Shown in pieces: positions 43,344 through 51,929 of a stretch of 64,000 nucleotides of DNA (positions are counted from its first letter, which is position 1; the number at the start of each line of letters is the position of its first letter). The translations under genes were made by a program, and so were the position numbers. The notes under the pieces were generated by a model that saw nothing but the letters and a program-made list of their open reading frames with translations, did not search any database and was not told where the DNA came from. The stretch is taken from NCBI RefSeq assembly GCF_022180365.1, contig NZ_BQKV01000053.1, forward strand, positions 1 to 64,000, given 5' to 3'. This DNA comes from Faecalibacterium gallinarum (GTDB taxonomy: Bacteria; Bacillota; Clostridia; Oscillospirales; Ruminococcaceae).

Positions 43344-43783
43344 GATTGTTCACCTCAATTGTATTGTATCGTTCTTGTTTGATTCCTGGTATAACCTTAT
43401 TGGTTCAGAAAAAAGGTCGGATTGTGCCGATTTTGATAATTTTATATTCTAACTCGGTCAGGTTATAAAAAAACGGTTACTTGACCGAGGAGTATTCATG
43501 CGCTGTTTGGATCACAGTTTCCGTCTCTGGAGGGATAACTGTGATTTTTTGTTTTGGTAATGCATCAAAAAAAGCCTGGCTTTCAATGCAGAGCAGACTG
43601 TAGTTGGACCGGCACAATCGTTCTGGTTTAATGTCTTTTATAATGCTGATATCTTATGCTGCGCCAGTTTCCCGTTTTGGGAGATTGGCGCTTTCGTGCT
43701 TTTAAAGTTAAAGTGCCGTGGACCGCCCAGTGTTTCGAAGTCGAGTATCTGCATTACAAAAATAACGGGAGAATTATGTTCGG
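43344..43783. other. Intergenic region with two hairpins, no gene
   Basis: AT-rich, no supported frame. An inverted repeat CTCGGTCA/TGACCGAG lies at 43,453-43,489. A terminator-like stem ATCACAGTT/AACTGTGAT with a following T-run lies at 43,511-43,552. The catalytic domain of the recombinase that follows should have been encoded here but is absent. Confidence 0.55.
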
Positions 43784-44812
43784 ATGATCAAGAACAAGAG
43801 CTACACCGGATACCTCATCAATGGAAACGTAGAAACCCATTGCCCAGAACTGCAAATCATTGATCCTGATCTGTTCGAGCGGGCGCAGGAAGCGCGTCAT
43901 GCCCGGAAGCGGGAAAGAGGCGCAAATCCCCTCAGCTACAGTTCCCAGGCACTTTTGTGTGGTATTGTCTTCTGCGCTCACTGCGGAAACCGGTTGAGTC
44001 TTGCCAGCGGTGTCCGGAAGCGCATCCGCGCCGATGGTACTGTGACGAGGGAAAAGCGCATCCGGTACAGCTGCAATTACAATGTCCGCCATCCTGGCCA
44101 GTGCGACGGTCAGTCTGGCTATGGTGTGATCACCGTGGACAACATCGTAGAGAGCGTTGTTCGGATGAAGTTCGCAGAGATTCGGGAGTGTTCCAAGCAA
44201 AAGCTCCTGGAAGAAATGCGAAGCAAAGAGCTGAATCGAATCCAAAAGCAGATCCAACAGCTTGAAAGGGAGCTTGAGACAAAGCGGCAGGAACAGGATG
44301 TTCTGAAAGAAGAAACCCTTCGCGTGATCCAGGGCAAGAGCGGCCTTGACCGTGATATGCTGGCTGATCTGGTCGCTGAAAACAAGGAAGCGGTCCTCCG
44401 GGCTGGAGATGCACTCCAGAAAGCAACACAGGAACAGAAGGAGGTGGAGGAAGCTGCCAAAAAAATGCAGCGGGAATGCAGCGACCTTTTCACCTGGGCA
44501 AATGTTTATGACAATGCGGACTTCAATGAACGGCAGGCGATCCTGCATCAGTTCATCAAAGAAGTCCGGGTGGGGCGAAATTATGAAGTTGATATCGTCC
44601 TGAATGTGTCGCTGGAAGAACTCGAGGAATATAAGGCTCATTCGATGGCCGGAAGCACGAAAAAAACGGGGCAGATGGACCTTAAACCAGCCCCTGAAAA
44701 TTTGTCCGGTAGCTCGAATGCCAGCATCGTCGTAATAGACGAAAATGCAGATCAACCTTTGAACATTTTGCCGAGGAACCTCGTTCGCGCTTCAGTGACA
44801 TACAGTAACTAA
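43784..44812 (+). pseudogene. Serine recombinase lacking its catalytic domain
   Basis: 342 residues starting within the recombinase domain (M-I-K-N-K-S-Y-T-G-Y-L-I-N-G). They continue with the zinc ribbon C-G-I-V-F-C-A-H-C-G...C-N-Y-N-V-R-H-P-G-Q-C, a long coiled coil and V-R-V-G-R-N-Y-E-V. The resolvase domain with the catalytic serine is missing, so the product cannot recombine DNA. It ends 59 bases before the tRNA-Ala gene on the other strand and marks the edge of an older element. Confidence 0.88.
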
Positions 44813-44828
44813 TTTGTTCCTGAAAAAC

Positions 44829-44866
44829 GCAAAAAAATAAGCCGCAGCGCCAAAAAACGCTGCGGC
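44829..44866 (-). terminator. Terminator of tRNA-Ala
   Basis: GCCGCAGCG (44,841-44,849) pairs with CGCTGCGGC (44,858-44,866). On the minus strand it is followed by TTATTTTTTT. It lies four bases past the tRNA 3' end. Confidence 0.85.
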
Positions 44867-44870
44867 AGTT

Positions 44871-44946
44871 TGGTGGACCTAATCGGGATCGAACCGACGA
44901 CCTTACGGATGCGAACCGTACGCTCTCCCAGCTGAGCTATAGGCCC
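44871..44946 (-). tRNA. tRNA-Ala (anticodon CGC)
   Basis: 76 bases including an encoded CCA. The acceptor stem is GGGCCTA/TAGGTCC, with the G3:U70 wobble pair that identifies alanine tRNAs. The D-arm reads AGCTCAGCTGGGAGAGC, and the anticodon stem TACGG/CCGTA holds the loop TTCGCAT. The T-loop is TTCGATC. It reads GCG codons. Confidence 0.95.
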
Positions 44947-45002
44947 ATAAAAATGACATTTTGACAAATGCTTGAGGAATTGAGATACAGGCCACAAGGG
45001 CA

Positions 45003-45050
45003 GGGGGCTGATTCAAGGATCGAATGCACTCCCAACTGAGCTACAGGCCC
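45003..45050 (-). pseudogene. Truncated tRNA copy
   Basis: The 5' part GGGCCTGTAGCTCAGTTGGG is a good acceptor strand and D-arm, but it runs straight into ATTCGATCC (T-loop-like) without an anticodon arm. It lies just upstream of tRNA-Ala on the same strand. Probably a tandem tRNA broken by deletion or by past integration events. Confidence 0.7.
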
Positions 45051-45151
45051 ATATTTCGCCTTGCGACTCAACCAATATACCGCGTTTTGGGGCGTTTGTC
45101 AAGTGCTTTCTTAAAGGGGATAGGGGCGGAAAAAACGGCCCCTGCGGCGGC

Positions 45152-46003
45152 TCAACGCTCAAAATCTACGGTCTCGAGGCCGGGGATGCAGTTCAGCTCG
45201 CGGGCCACCAGGCGCTGCAGCCGGTACTCCTGCTGCAATTTGTCCCAGGTGTTCTCCGAGCGCAGGATGGTACTGCCCAGGGGACGTTTGCCCGGCAGCA
45301 TCTTTACCACCGCTTCGGTGCCGCCCTCGGGCCGGGCGTTCAGCTCCAGCTCCCAGCCCAGCAGCCGGCAGTATTCCCGGCAGAGCAAAAGCCCGCTCTG
45401 GGTCCCGCCCAGAAAATGGGTGCGGTTCTCCCGCAGGTTGTCCCGTTCCTCGTCCGGCAGACCGCAGCCGTCGTCCAGAACCCGCAGCACAGGACAATCG
45501 TCCTGGGAGCGGCCCGGCTCCAGCACAACCCAAACGTGCCCGCCCTCCCGGCAGGCGCGCAGCGCGTTGGAGAGCAGGTGCAGACAAATTTGCTCCAAAA
45601 AGCCCCGGTCTCCGTAGACACAGCAGCCGTCCGCGTCACATTCGAGGGTCAGGGTGACGCCAATGGCCCGGCGGATCTGTTCCTGACCGGCGCACAGACC
45701 CCGCAGGAGGGCGCACAAATCCACCAGCTCCCAAATGGGGGGCTCGTTGCCCTGGATACAGCGGATCAGGGCCATCATGTCGGTGAGGGTGCGCTCCAGC
45801 CGGCCCGAGGCCACCGCAATGTCCGAAAGGGCCTGGGCGGCGCGTTCATCCTCGCCGTTCGCCTGGGGCAGGCTCTCCAGGTATTCCCGGTTCCGGTCGA
45901 TCAGGTTCAGGGCGCGAAAACACTCCTCTGAGAACTGTTTGCGGGGGAAATCCTCCCACAACACCTCAGAGGCTGCTGTATACGGATTCGGAAGACTGCT
46001 CAT
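45152..46003 (-). CDS. Histidine-kinase-like ATPase without a visible phospho-acceptor histidine
   Basis: 283 residues from the ATG at 46,003, which follows GGAGG. The C-terminal two thirds are a HATPase_c domain: N-box L-H-L-L-S-N-A-L-R-A, G1 box L-D-D-G-C-G-L-P-D-E-E-R, G2-type F-L-G-G-T-Q-S-G-L-L-L. The helical region before it (about 25-85), where a DHp domain would sit, contains no histidine. There is no membrane segment. It overlaps the Spo0A-like regulator by 38 bases. It may sequester or phosphorylate a protein in the manner of anti-sigma kinases, or be a non-classical partner of the regulator. Confidence 0.8.
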   Translation of the reverse strand: MSSLPNPYTAASEVLWEDFPRKQFSEECFRALNLIDRNREYLESLPQANGEDERAAQALSDIAVASGRLERTLTDMMALIRCIQGNEPPIWELVDLCALLRGLCAGQEQIRRAIGVTLTLECDADGCCVYGDRGFLEQICLHLLSNALRACREGGHVWVVLEPGRSQDDCPVLRVLDDGCGLPDEERDNLRENRTHFLGGTQSGLLLCREYCRLLGWELELNARPEGGTEAVVKMLPGKRPLGSTILRSENTWDKLQQEYRLQRLVARELNCIPGLETVDFER

Positions 46004-46772
46004 CCCTGCACGACCCTCCTTCCGCCGCCGCTCCGGCCCGCTGCTGGAGCAGTTGCGCTTTGACTGCATAGATGAATTTGCCTGTGGTGAGCTTTTTATG
46101 GGTAAAGCCGTGGGCCGCCTTAAAGGCCTGCCACTCCGGCGTGTTTTGTTCGTCCAGCCATTCGATCATCCGGCGGATGCCGCTGTCCACCGCAGAGATC
46201 GAGACATTGTGCCGCTCGCCGACCTGCTGCAGAATCTCCTTGCGGATCGCCATTTTGCGCTCCGATTTCAGGACGATCTTCACCGCTTCGGTCAGGTAGT
46301 CACAGCTGACATCCCCCGTCCGGGCGCCCCAGATGTTGTACAGTTTGGCACACAGCAGCGCCGTCTGCCCGGCAGTCAGGCCGTAGAGCATCCGCAGCCC
46401 GTGGGACAAAGAACTCAGACTGTATGGGTTCATAATACAATAGTTTGCCGCCGGATGCAACCCCGCACCGGAATTTTCCGTCTGGCCCCAGCTGGAAAGC
46501 AGGACCACCAGCGGGGTACAGGGCAGCCGGCAGCGGTTGAGCAATACCACGAAATCCGAGGCGGTCATATCGGCCAGCTGTTCGTCCAACAAAATGATGT
46601 CGTAGGCCCGGCCCGCCTCCAGTGCCTCCAGGAGCTCACTGCCGCATCGGTAGCTCTGGCACAGAGCGAAGCCGTCTTGCTGGGCAAGGTAGTTCAGATG
46701 AACCCGGAGTTCACGGATATCGTAGCTGGCCATGGCGATCCGCAGCCCGGGCTCATGTTGATTACCTTTCAC
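45966..46772 (-). CDS. Spo0A-like response regulator with degenerate receiver
   Basis: 268 residues from the GTG at 46,772, chosen because the ATG at 46,733 would lose the first receiver strand. The receiver (about 10-125) keeps D63 in I-I-L-L-D-E-Q, but the acidic pair near its start is replaced (A-S-Y-D) and the conserved lysine position reads I-M-N-P-Y. The C-terminal domain (about 140-245) follows Spo0A: a helical part with Y-L-T-E-A-V-K-I-V-L, then E-I-L-Q-Q-V-G-E-R-H-N-V-S-I-S-A-V-D-S-G-I-R-R-M-I. It overlaps genes on both sides and is probably a transcription factor. Confidence 0.78.
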   Translation of the reverse strand: MKGNQHEPGLRIAMASYDIRELRVHLNYLAQQDGFALCQSYRCGSELLEALEAGRAYDIILLDEQLADMTASDFVVLLNRCRLPCTPLVVLLSSWGQTENSGAGLHPAANYCIMNPYSLSSLSHGLRMLYGLTAGQTALLCAKLYNIWGARTGDVSCDYLTEAVKIVLKSERKMAIRKEILQQVGERHNVSISAVDSGIRRMIEWLDEQNTPEWQAFKAAHGFTHKKLTTGKFIYAVKAQLLQQRAGAAAEGGSCRDEQSSESVYSSL

Positions 46773-47064
46773 ATATAACGCCGCCTTTCCCGTTTTCGTC
46801 CTCCGGGGTATAAAATTCAGTGATGATGTCCCGCCAGACTTCGGGCTGGACGCCGTTTTCGTACAGATACCGCAGCAGAGAGTAACAGCGTTGGGGCGGC
46901 TGGCCCAGCAGCAGGCTGTCACAGCACCCATTGCAGCCGGTGCGGCAGACCGTCAGCTGACAGGCCTTGTCGCCGGGCTCCATGGCATAGATCAGAGTAT
47001 AGGGCTTTTGTAGTTCTTCGATCGCTGAAAAATGTCGGAACAAAGGTGCAAATATTTCTGTCAT
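46762..47064 (-). CDS. Small Cys-rich protein, first gene of the Spo0A-like operon
   Basis: 100 residues from the ATG at 47,064 after GGGAGGAG; the upstream in-frame ATGs at 47,121 and 47,106 lack a ribosome site. A five-cysteine cluster C-Q-L-T-V-C-R-T-G-C-N-G-C-C is in the middle. The rest is mixed helix and strand, ending in an acidic tail. No family recognised. Its end overlaps the regulator start by 11 bases. A metal- or redox-sensing role is possible but unproven. Confidence 0.6.
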   Translation of the reverse strand: MTEIFAPLFRHFSAIEELQKPYTLIYAMEPGDKACQLTVCRTGCNGCCDSLLLGQPPQRCYSLLRYLYENGVQPEVWRDIITEFYTPEDENGKGGVICER

Positions 47065-47135
47065 GTTTCGGTCTCCTCCCACCAAATATTTATAGAAATC
47101 CGCCATTGCACTTTTTTTCACATTCTGCTTGTTCT

Positions 47136-47164
47136 ATTTTAAAGTGAAATACGGTCGGATGCAA
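47136..47164 (-). promoter_or_regulatory. Promoter of the Spo0A-like operon
   Basis: Minus strand: -35 TTGCAT (47,164-47,159), 17-bp spacer, -10 TAAAAT (47,141-47,136), about 70 bases before the ATG at 47,064. Confidence 0.55.
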
Positions 47165-47357
47165 TGCCAAAAATGCGTCAAAATGTGTCGCTGGCCCGGT
47201 TTTGGGCTTCTTTGCGGCCGCCGCAACGCCTGGGCCCGGAGCGGCTGATGGCGCGGCGGGAAAAAGAATCACGATGCTGCGTCTAGCTTTCTGCACAAAA
47301 TATTTTTCTCGCCTGGGGCAAATTCTTATCTCTTTCGAGCAAATTCGGGGCGTCGGA

Positions 47358-47429
47358 TTGAATCTTTCATCAAATTGAAGTATAATTAAACCGTCTATGG
47401 AAGGACTAACCTGTTTGTTATCTAACAAA
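47358..47429 (+). promoter_or_regulatory. Promoter and leader palindrome of the CoA-dehydratase activase operon
   Basis: -35 TTGAAT (47,358-47,363), 17-bp spacer, -10 TATAAT (47,381-47,386). Downstream, TTTGTTATCTAACAAA (47,414-47,429) is a perfect palindrome, placed as a repressor site would be. The remainder of 47,065-47,494 holds the opposing promoter and no gene. Confidence 0.65.
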
Positions 47430-47494
47430 TTAAAACCGCATAAAAATTAATCGGAGCGTACCCCAAGCGCAAGTCGAATCAGGAGGACAAAACA

Positions 47495-50446
47495 TTGAGA
47501 GTTGGTCTTGATATCGGCAGCACGACCATCAAATGCGCCGTGCTGGATGAACACGACAGCCTTATATACTCGACCTACGAGCGGCATTACAGCCATATTC
47601 TGGAAAAGGCGCAGGAGCTTCTGCGCCGGATCGACGCCGAGCAGCTCCACGGCCAGGAGGCGCTGCTGAGCATTTCGGGCTCGGCGGGCATGGGCCTGGC
47701 GGACAGCTGCGGCGTGCCCTTTGTGCAGGAGGTGTTCTCCACCCGGGTGGCGGTCAAGCGGTTTGTGCCCCAGACCGACTGCGTCATCGAGCTGGGCGGC
47801 GAGGACGCCAAGATCCTCTTTTTGACAAACGGCACCGAGGTGCGGATGAACGGCAGCTGTGCCGGCGGCACCGGCGCCTTCATCGACCAGATGGCCACCC
47901 TGCTCAAGATGGGGGCCGACGAGATGAACGCCGCCGCCGAAAAAGCCCAGCGGACCTACACCATCGCCTCCCGGTGCGGCGTGTTCGCCAAGAGCGACGT
48001 CCAGCCCCTGATCAACCAGGGCGCCCGGGCCGAGGACATCGCCGCCAGTATTTATAAAGCGGTGGTCAGCCAGACCATCGCGGGCCTGGCCCAGGGCCGC
48101 CCCATCCAGGGCAACATCCTGTATCTGGGCGGGCCGCTGACCTTCAGCTCGGTGCTCCGCAAGAGCTTCGACGAGGCGCTGGGGGTGACGGGCACCTGCC
48201 CCGAGAACAGCCTACTCTATGTGGCGCTGGGCGCGGCCCTCTATGCGGACAAGGCGTTTAACCTCTCGGAGGTGGCCGCCGCCCTGGACCGCTACGCCGC
48301 CACCGCCACCTATGCCAGCGAGCCGCCCCTCTTCGCCAACAAGGAGGAGTACGAGGCGTTCCACGCCCGGCACCTGGCCCACAGCGTGCCCTGCGTGCCC
48401 TTCGGCGCCCACTGCGGCCCGGTGCACATCGGCATCGACTCGGGTTCCACCACCGTTAAGCTGGTGGTGGTGGACGAGGAGAGCCGGATCCTCTACACCA
48501 ACTACCAGCCCAACCTGGGCAACCCGCTGCCCCTGATCCGGGAGCAGCTGCTCAAGATTTACAGCCGCCACCCCAATTTGCAGATTGCCAGCGTCACCAC
48601 CACCGGCTACGGCGAGGATCTGGTGAAGAACGCCTTCCGCTGCGACTACGGCCTGGTGGAGACGGTGGCCCACTTTACTGCGGCCAAATACTTCATGCCG
48701 GATGTGGATTTCATCATCGACATCGGCGGCCAGGATATGAAGTGCTTCAAGATCGAGGACGGCGCCATCAGCAACATCTTCCTGAACGAGGCCTGTTCTT
48801 CGGGCTGCGGCAGCTTTTTGCAGACCTTCGCCCAGGCGCTGGGCTATGACGTCAAGGAGTTTGCGGCCCTGGGTCTCTTCGCCGACCGCCCGGTGGATCT
48901 GGGCAGCCGGTGCACCGTCTTTATGAACAGCTCGGTCAAGCAGGCCCAGAAGGACGGCGCCAGCATCGAGAACATCAGCGCCGGCCTGTCCATCAGCGTA
49001 GTGAAAAACGCCCTGTACAAGGTCATCCGTGCTTCCAGCCCCGAGGAGCTGGGCCGCCGGATCGTGGTCCAGGGCGGCACCTTCTACAACGAGGCCGTCC
49101 TTCGCGCTTTCGAGAAGGAGATGGGGGTGGAGGTCATCCGCCCGGACATCGCGGGCCTGATGGGCGCCTATGGCGCGGCCCTCTACGGCCAGCGCCAGAG
49201 CCGCCTGACCGGCAAACCCTCCTCCATCATGACCGAACAGGAGCTCAAGGACTTTGAGCAGAAGGTGGTCAGCGTCAAGTGCGGCGGCTGCGGCAACCAC
49301 TGCCAGCTGACCGTCAGCACCTTCGCCGACGGGCGCAAGTACATTTCGGGCAACCGGTGCGACAAGCCCGTCACCGGCAAGGGGGAGGACAACTCCCTCA
49401 ACCTCTACGCCTACAAGCAGGAGCTGCTGGCCAGCTATAAGCCGGTGCCGGGCAAGCGGGGGTCCATCGGCATCCCCCTCTGCCTCAACTTCTACGAGAT
49501 GCTGCCCTTCTGGCACGCCTTCTGGACCAGCCTGGGCTTTGCGGTCCACGTCAGCCCGGTGTCCAGCCGGGGGCTCTATCTGGCGGGCCAGGCCACCATC
49601 CCCAGCGACACCGCCTGTTTCCCGGCAAAGCTCAGCCACGGCCACATCAAGGCCCTGAGCGAGATGCAGCTGGACGCCATCTTCTACCCCTGCCTGACCT
49701 ACAACTTCGACGAGGGGCTGGGGGACAACCACTACAACTGCCCGGTGGTGGCCTATTATCCCGAGGTTCTGGCGGGCAACTGCCCCGAGCTGGCGGGCAA
49801 AAAGTTCATCTGCGACTATGTGGGCGTGCATCGGCCCAAGGACTTTGTGCATAAGATGGCCAAGGAGATCCTGCCCAAGTACTTCGGCGGCATCAGCCAG
49901 AAGGAAGTGCAGGCGGCCGCCGACGCCGCTTACGCCGAGCACGCCCGGCATATGGCCCAGATCCGGGCCAAGGGCGCCGAGATCATCGACGAGGCCCGGC
50001 GGCAGGGCAAGCGGATCATCGTCCTGGCGGGCCGGCCCTACCATGTGGACCCGGAGGTCAACCACGGCATCGACCGGCTGATCACCCGCCACGGGGCAGC
50101 CGTCGTCACCGAGGACAGCATCTCCGACCGGGTGGAGAAGTTCCCCACCAGCGTGCTGAACCAGTGGACCTACCACAGCCGCCTGTATGCGGCGGCCAAG
50201 TACTGCACCACCCAGCCGGATATGGACCTGGTGCAGCTGGTGTCCTTCGGCTGCGGCGTGGACGCCATCACCACCGACGAGACCCGGGAGATCCTGCAGG
50301 AGGGCGGCAAGCTCTACACCCAGCTCAAGATCGACGAGATCACCAACCTGGGCGCGGTGAACATCCGCCTGCGCAGCCTGTTCGCAGCCCTGGACGAGAA
50401 GGACGAGCTCAAGCGGGAGCAGGCGGGCCAGGCAACCAACGCCTGA
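47495..50446 (+). CDS. Acyl-CoA dehydratase activase, double ASKHA domain plus DUF2229
   Basis: 983 residues from a TTG start after AGGAGG. Two BcrAD/BadF-type ATPase domains lie in tandem. The first (1-255) has G-L-D-I-G-S-T-T and G-S-C-A-G-G-T-G; the second (about 310-565) has G-I-D-S-G-S-T-T and A-C-S-S-G-C-G-S. The cysteines are the usual [4Fe-4S] ligands of such activases. The C-terminal 390 residues (from about 590, starting with a C-G-G-C-G-N-H-C cluster) are DUF2229. Activases of this family use ATP to inject one electron into a 2-hydroxyacyl-CoA-dehydratase-like partner, here encoded 19 bases downstream. The substrate of this large form is not established. Confidence 0.92.
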   Translation: MRVGLDIGSTTIKCAVLDEHDSLIYSTYERHYSHILEKAQELLRRIDAEQLHGQEALLSISGSAGMGLADSCGVPFVQEVFSTRVAVKRFVPQTDCVIELGGEDAKILFLTNGTEVRMNGSCAGGTGAFIDQMATLLKMGADEMNAAAEKAQRTYTIASRCGVFAKSDVQPLINQGARAEDIAASIYKAVVSQTIAGLAQGRPIQGNILYLGGPLTFSSVLRKSFDEALGVTGTCPENSLLYVALGAALYADKAFNLSEVAAALDRYAATATYASEPPLFANKEEYEAFHARHLAHSVPCVPFGAHCGPVHIGIDSGSTTVKLVVVDEESRILYTNYQPNLGNPLPLIREQLLKIYSRHPNLQIASVTTTGYGEDLVKNAFRCDYGLVETVAHFTAAKYFMPDVDFIIDIGGQDMKCFKIEDGAISNIFLNEACSSGCGSFLQTFAQALGYDVKEFAALGLFADRPVDLGSRCTVFMNSSVKQAQKDGASIENISAGLSISVVKNALYKVIRASSPEELGRRIVVQGGTFYNEAVLRAFEKEMGVEVIRPDIAGLMGAYGAALYGQRQSRLTGKPSSIMTEQELKDFEQKVVSVKCGGCGNHCQLTVSTFADGRKYISGNRCDKPVTGKGEDNSLNLYAYKQELLASYKPVPGKRGSIGIPLCLNFYEMLPFWHAFWTSLGFAVHVSPVSSRGLYLAGQATIPSDTACFPAKLSHGHIKALSEMQLDAIFYPCLTYNFDEGLGDNHYNCPVVAYYPEVLAGNCPELAGKKFICDYVGVHRPKDFVHKMAKEILPKYFGGISQKEVQAAADAAYAEHARHMAQIRAKGAEIIDEARRQGKRIIVLAGRPYHVDPEVNHGIDRLITRHGAAVVTEDSISDRVEKFPTSVLNQWTYHSRLYAAAKYCTTQPDMDLVQLVSFGCGVDAITTDETREILQEGGKLYTQLKIDEITNLGAVNIRLRSLFAALDEKDELKREQAGQATNA

Positions 50447-50465
50447 GATACATAGGAGGCAAACC

Positions 50466-51803
50466 GTGGAATACCAATATCCCAAATTTACCCCGGAGAT
50501 GAAGCGCACCCACACCATTCTGATCCCCAACATGGCGGTGACCCAGTTCCGGCTTTTGAAGTACGCGCTGGAGTTCGACGGCTATAAGTGCGAGATCCTG
50601 GGCAACTGCGGCAGCGCCGTGGCCCAGCTGGGGCTGAAATACGTCCACAACGACACCTGTTACCCGGCGCTGCTGGTCATCGGCCAGTTTTTGGACGCCC
50701 TGAACAGCGGCAAATACGACCTGGACCACACCGCCCTGCTGATCACCCAGACGGGCGGCGGCTGCCGGGCTTCCAACTACATCCACCTGCTGCGCAAGGC
50801 CCTGGTCAAGGCGGGCTACCCCCAGATCCCGGTGGCCAGCCTGAACTTCTCGGGCCTGGAAAAGGACAGCGGTTTCCAGATGACCCTGCCCCTGGCCCGC
50901 CGTGCGGTGGCCTGCATCTTCTACGGGGATATGCTGTCGGCCCTGCGCAACCAGATCGCCCCTTACGAGAACGAGCCCGGTGCGGCTGACCGGATGGTGG
51001 ACCGCTGGGTGGAGCGGCTGGGCCGGGTGATCCTGGCCGACAAGGGCTATACCGCCCGGGAGATGAAGCACACCTTCCCCCTGATCGCCAAGGAATTCGC
51101 CACCATTCCGGTAACCCGGGTGCCCAAGGTCAAGGTGGGCGTCGTGGGCGAGATCTACGTCAAATACAGCCCCCTGGGCAACAACGATTTGCAGAAGTTT
51201 TTGGAGAGCCAGGACTGCGAGGTCAACTTCCCCGGTCTGATGGGCTTCTGCCAGTACTGCATCTTCAACATGGGCGAGGACCACACCCTCTACGGCGGCA
51301 AGCTGACCACCAAGCTGGTGACCGACCAGCTGCTGAACTACCTGGACGGCATCGAGCGGGCCATGCTGAAAGCCACCGCCGACGCGGGCTTCTACGCCCC
51401 GGGGCCCTTTAAGGAGCTGATCGAAAAGCCCAAAGGTGTGATCTCTCTGGGCGCCAAGATGGGCGAGGGCTGGCTTTTGACCGCCGAGATGATCGAGCTG
51501 GTCCAGGGCGGCTACGGCAACATCGTCTGCGCCCAGCCCTTTGGCTGCCTGCCCAACCACATCGTGGGCAAGGGGATGATCAACAAGATCCGGGCCATGT
51601 ACCCGGCGGCCAACATCACCCCCATCGACTACGACCCCAGCGCCACCAAGGTCAACCAGGAAAACCGGATCAAGCTGATGCTGGCGGTGGCCAAAGAGCG
51701 GCTGACCAATCCGGCCGAGGCTGCCCCCCTGACGGCGGAGCAGATCGCGGGCGGCGCACCCCAGCTGGACCACCAGGCCGGCCGGGAGCCCATGACCGTA
51801 TAA
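50466..51803 (+). CDS. 2-hydroxyacyl-CoA dehydratase-like (HgdB/DUF2229-partner) protein
   Basis: 445 residues. Cysteines typical of the D-component family appear in N-D-T-C-Y-P-A, G-G-G-C-R-A-S-N, G-F-C-Q-Y-C-I-F-N and A-Q-P-F-G-C-L-P-N-H. These are iron-sulfur ligand candidates. It is the obvious electron acceptor of the activase upstream. The pair is conserved in Firmicutes, but its physiological reaction is not defined by sequence; amino-acid fermentation enzymes are the characterised relatives. A terminator follows. Confidence 0.88.
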   Translation: MEYQYPKFTPEMKRTHTILIPNMAVTQFRLLKYALEFDGYKCEILGNCGSAVAQLGLKYVHNDTCYPALLVIGQFLDALNSGKYDLDHTALLITQTGGGCRASNYIHLLRKALVKAGYPQIPVASLNFSGLEKDSGFQMTLPLARRAVACIFYGDMLSALRNQIAPYENEPGAADRMVDRWVERLGRVILADKGYTAREMKHTFPLIAKEFATIPVTRVPKVKVGVVGEIYVKYSPLGNNDLQKFLESQDCEVNFPGLMGFCQYCIFNMGEDHTLYGGKLTTKLVTDQLLNYLDGIERAMLKATADAGFYAPGPFKELIEKPKGVISLGAKMGEGWLLTAEMIELVQGGYGNIVCAQPFGCLPNHIVGKGMINKIRAMYPAANITPIDYDPSATKVNQENRIKLMLAVAKERLTNPAEAAPLTAEQIAGGAPQLDHQAGREPMTV

Positions 51804-51824
51804 TAAAACATCTTACAGCCTCAA

Positions 51825-51875
51825 CCCCCTGACGGAGCCGCACAAGCGCAACTCTGCCAGGGGATTTTATGTTTC
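51825..51875 (+). terminator. Terminator of the activase operon
   Basis: CCCCTG (51,826-51,831) with CGGAG inward pairs with CTCTGCCAGGGG (to 51,863), followed by ATTTTATGTTT. Confidence 0.65.
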
Positions 51876-51879
51876 AGCA

Positions 51880-51914
51880 CAAACAAAAATCCCCCGCCCG
51901 GAAAGGGCAGGGGA
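51880..51914 (-). terminator. Terminator of the phosphofructokinase gene
   Basis: CCCCGCCC (51,892-51,899) pairs with GGGCAGGGG (51,905-51,913). On the minus strand the stem is followed by ATTTTTGTTTG. Confidence 0.75.
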
Positions 51915-51929
51915 GAGAACATCACAAAC

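Noticed and set aside
43754-44755. 333-codon minus-strand frame opposite the recombinase remnant
   Set aside because: The plus strand has the zinc ribbon and coiled coil of a serine recombinase; the other strand shows no family.
47414-47429. Rex operator
   Set aside because: The arms match only partly and the spacing is shorter than the known clostridial Rex site.
48212-50533. 773-codon open frame on the minus strand under the activase gene
   Set aside because: It mirrors the codon-biased GC-rich activase gene, has no domain resemblance and no ribosome site; a composition artefact.
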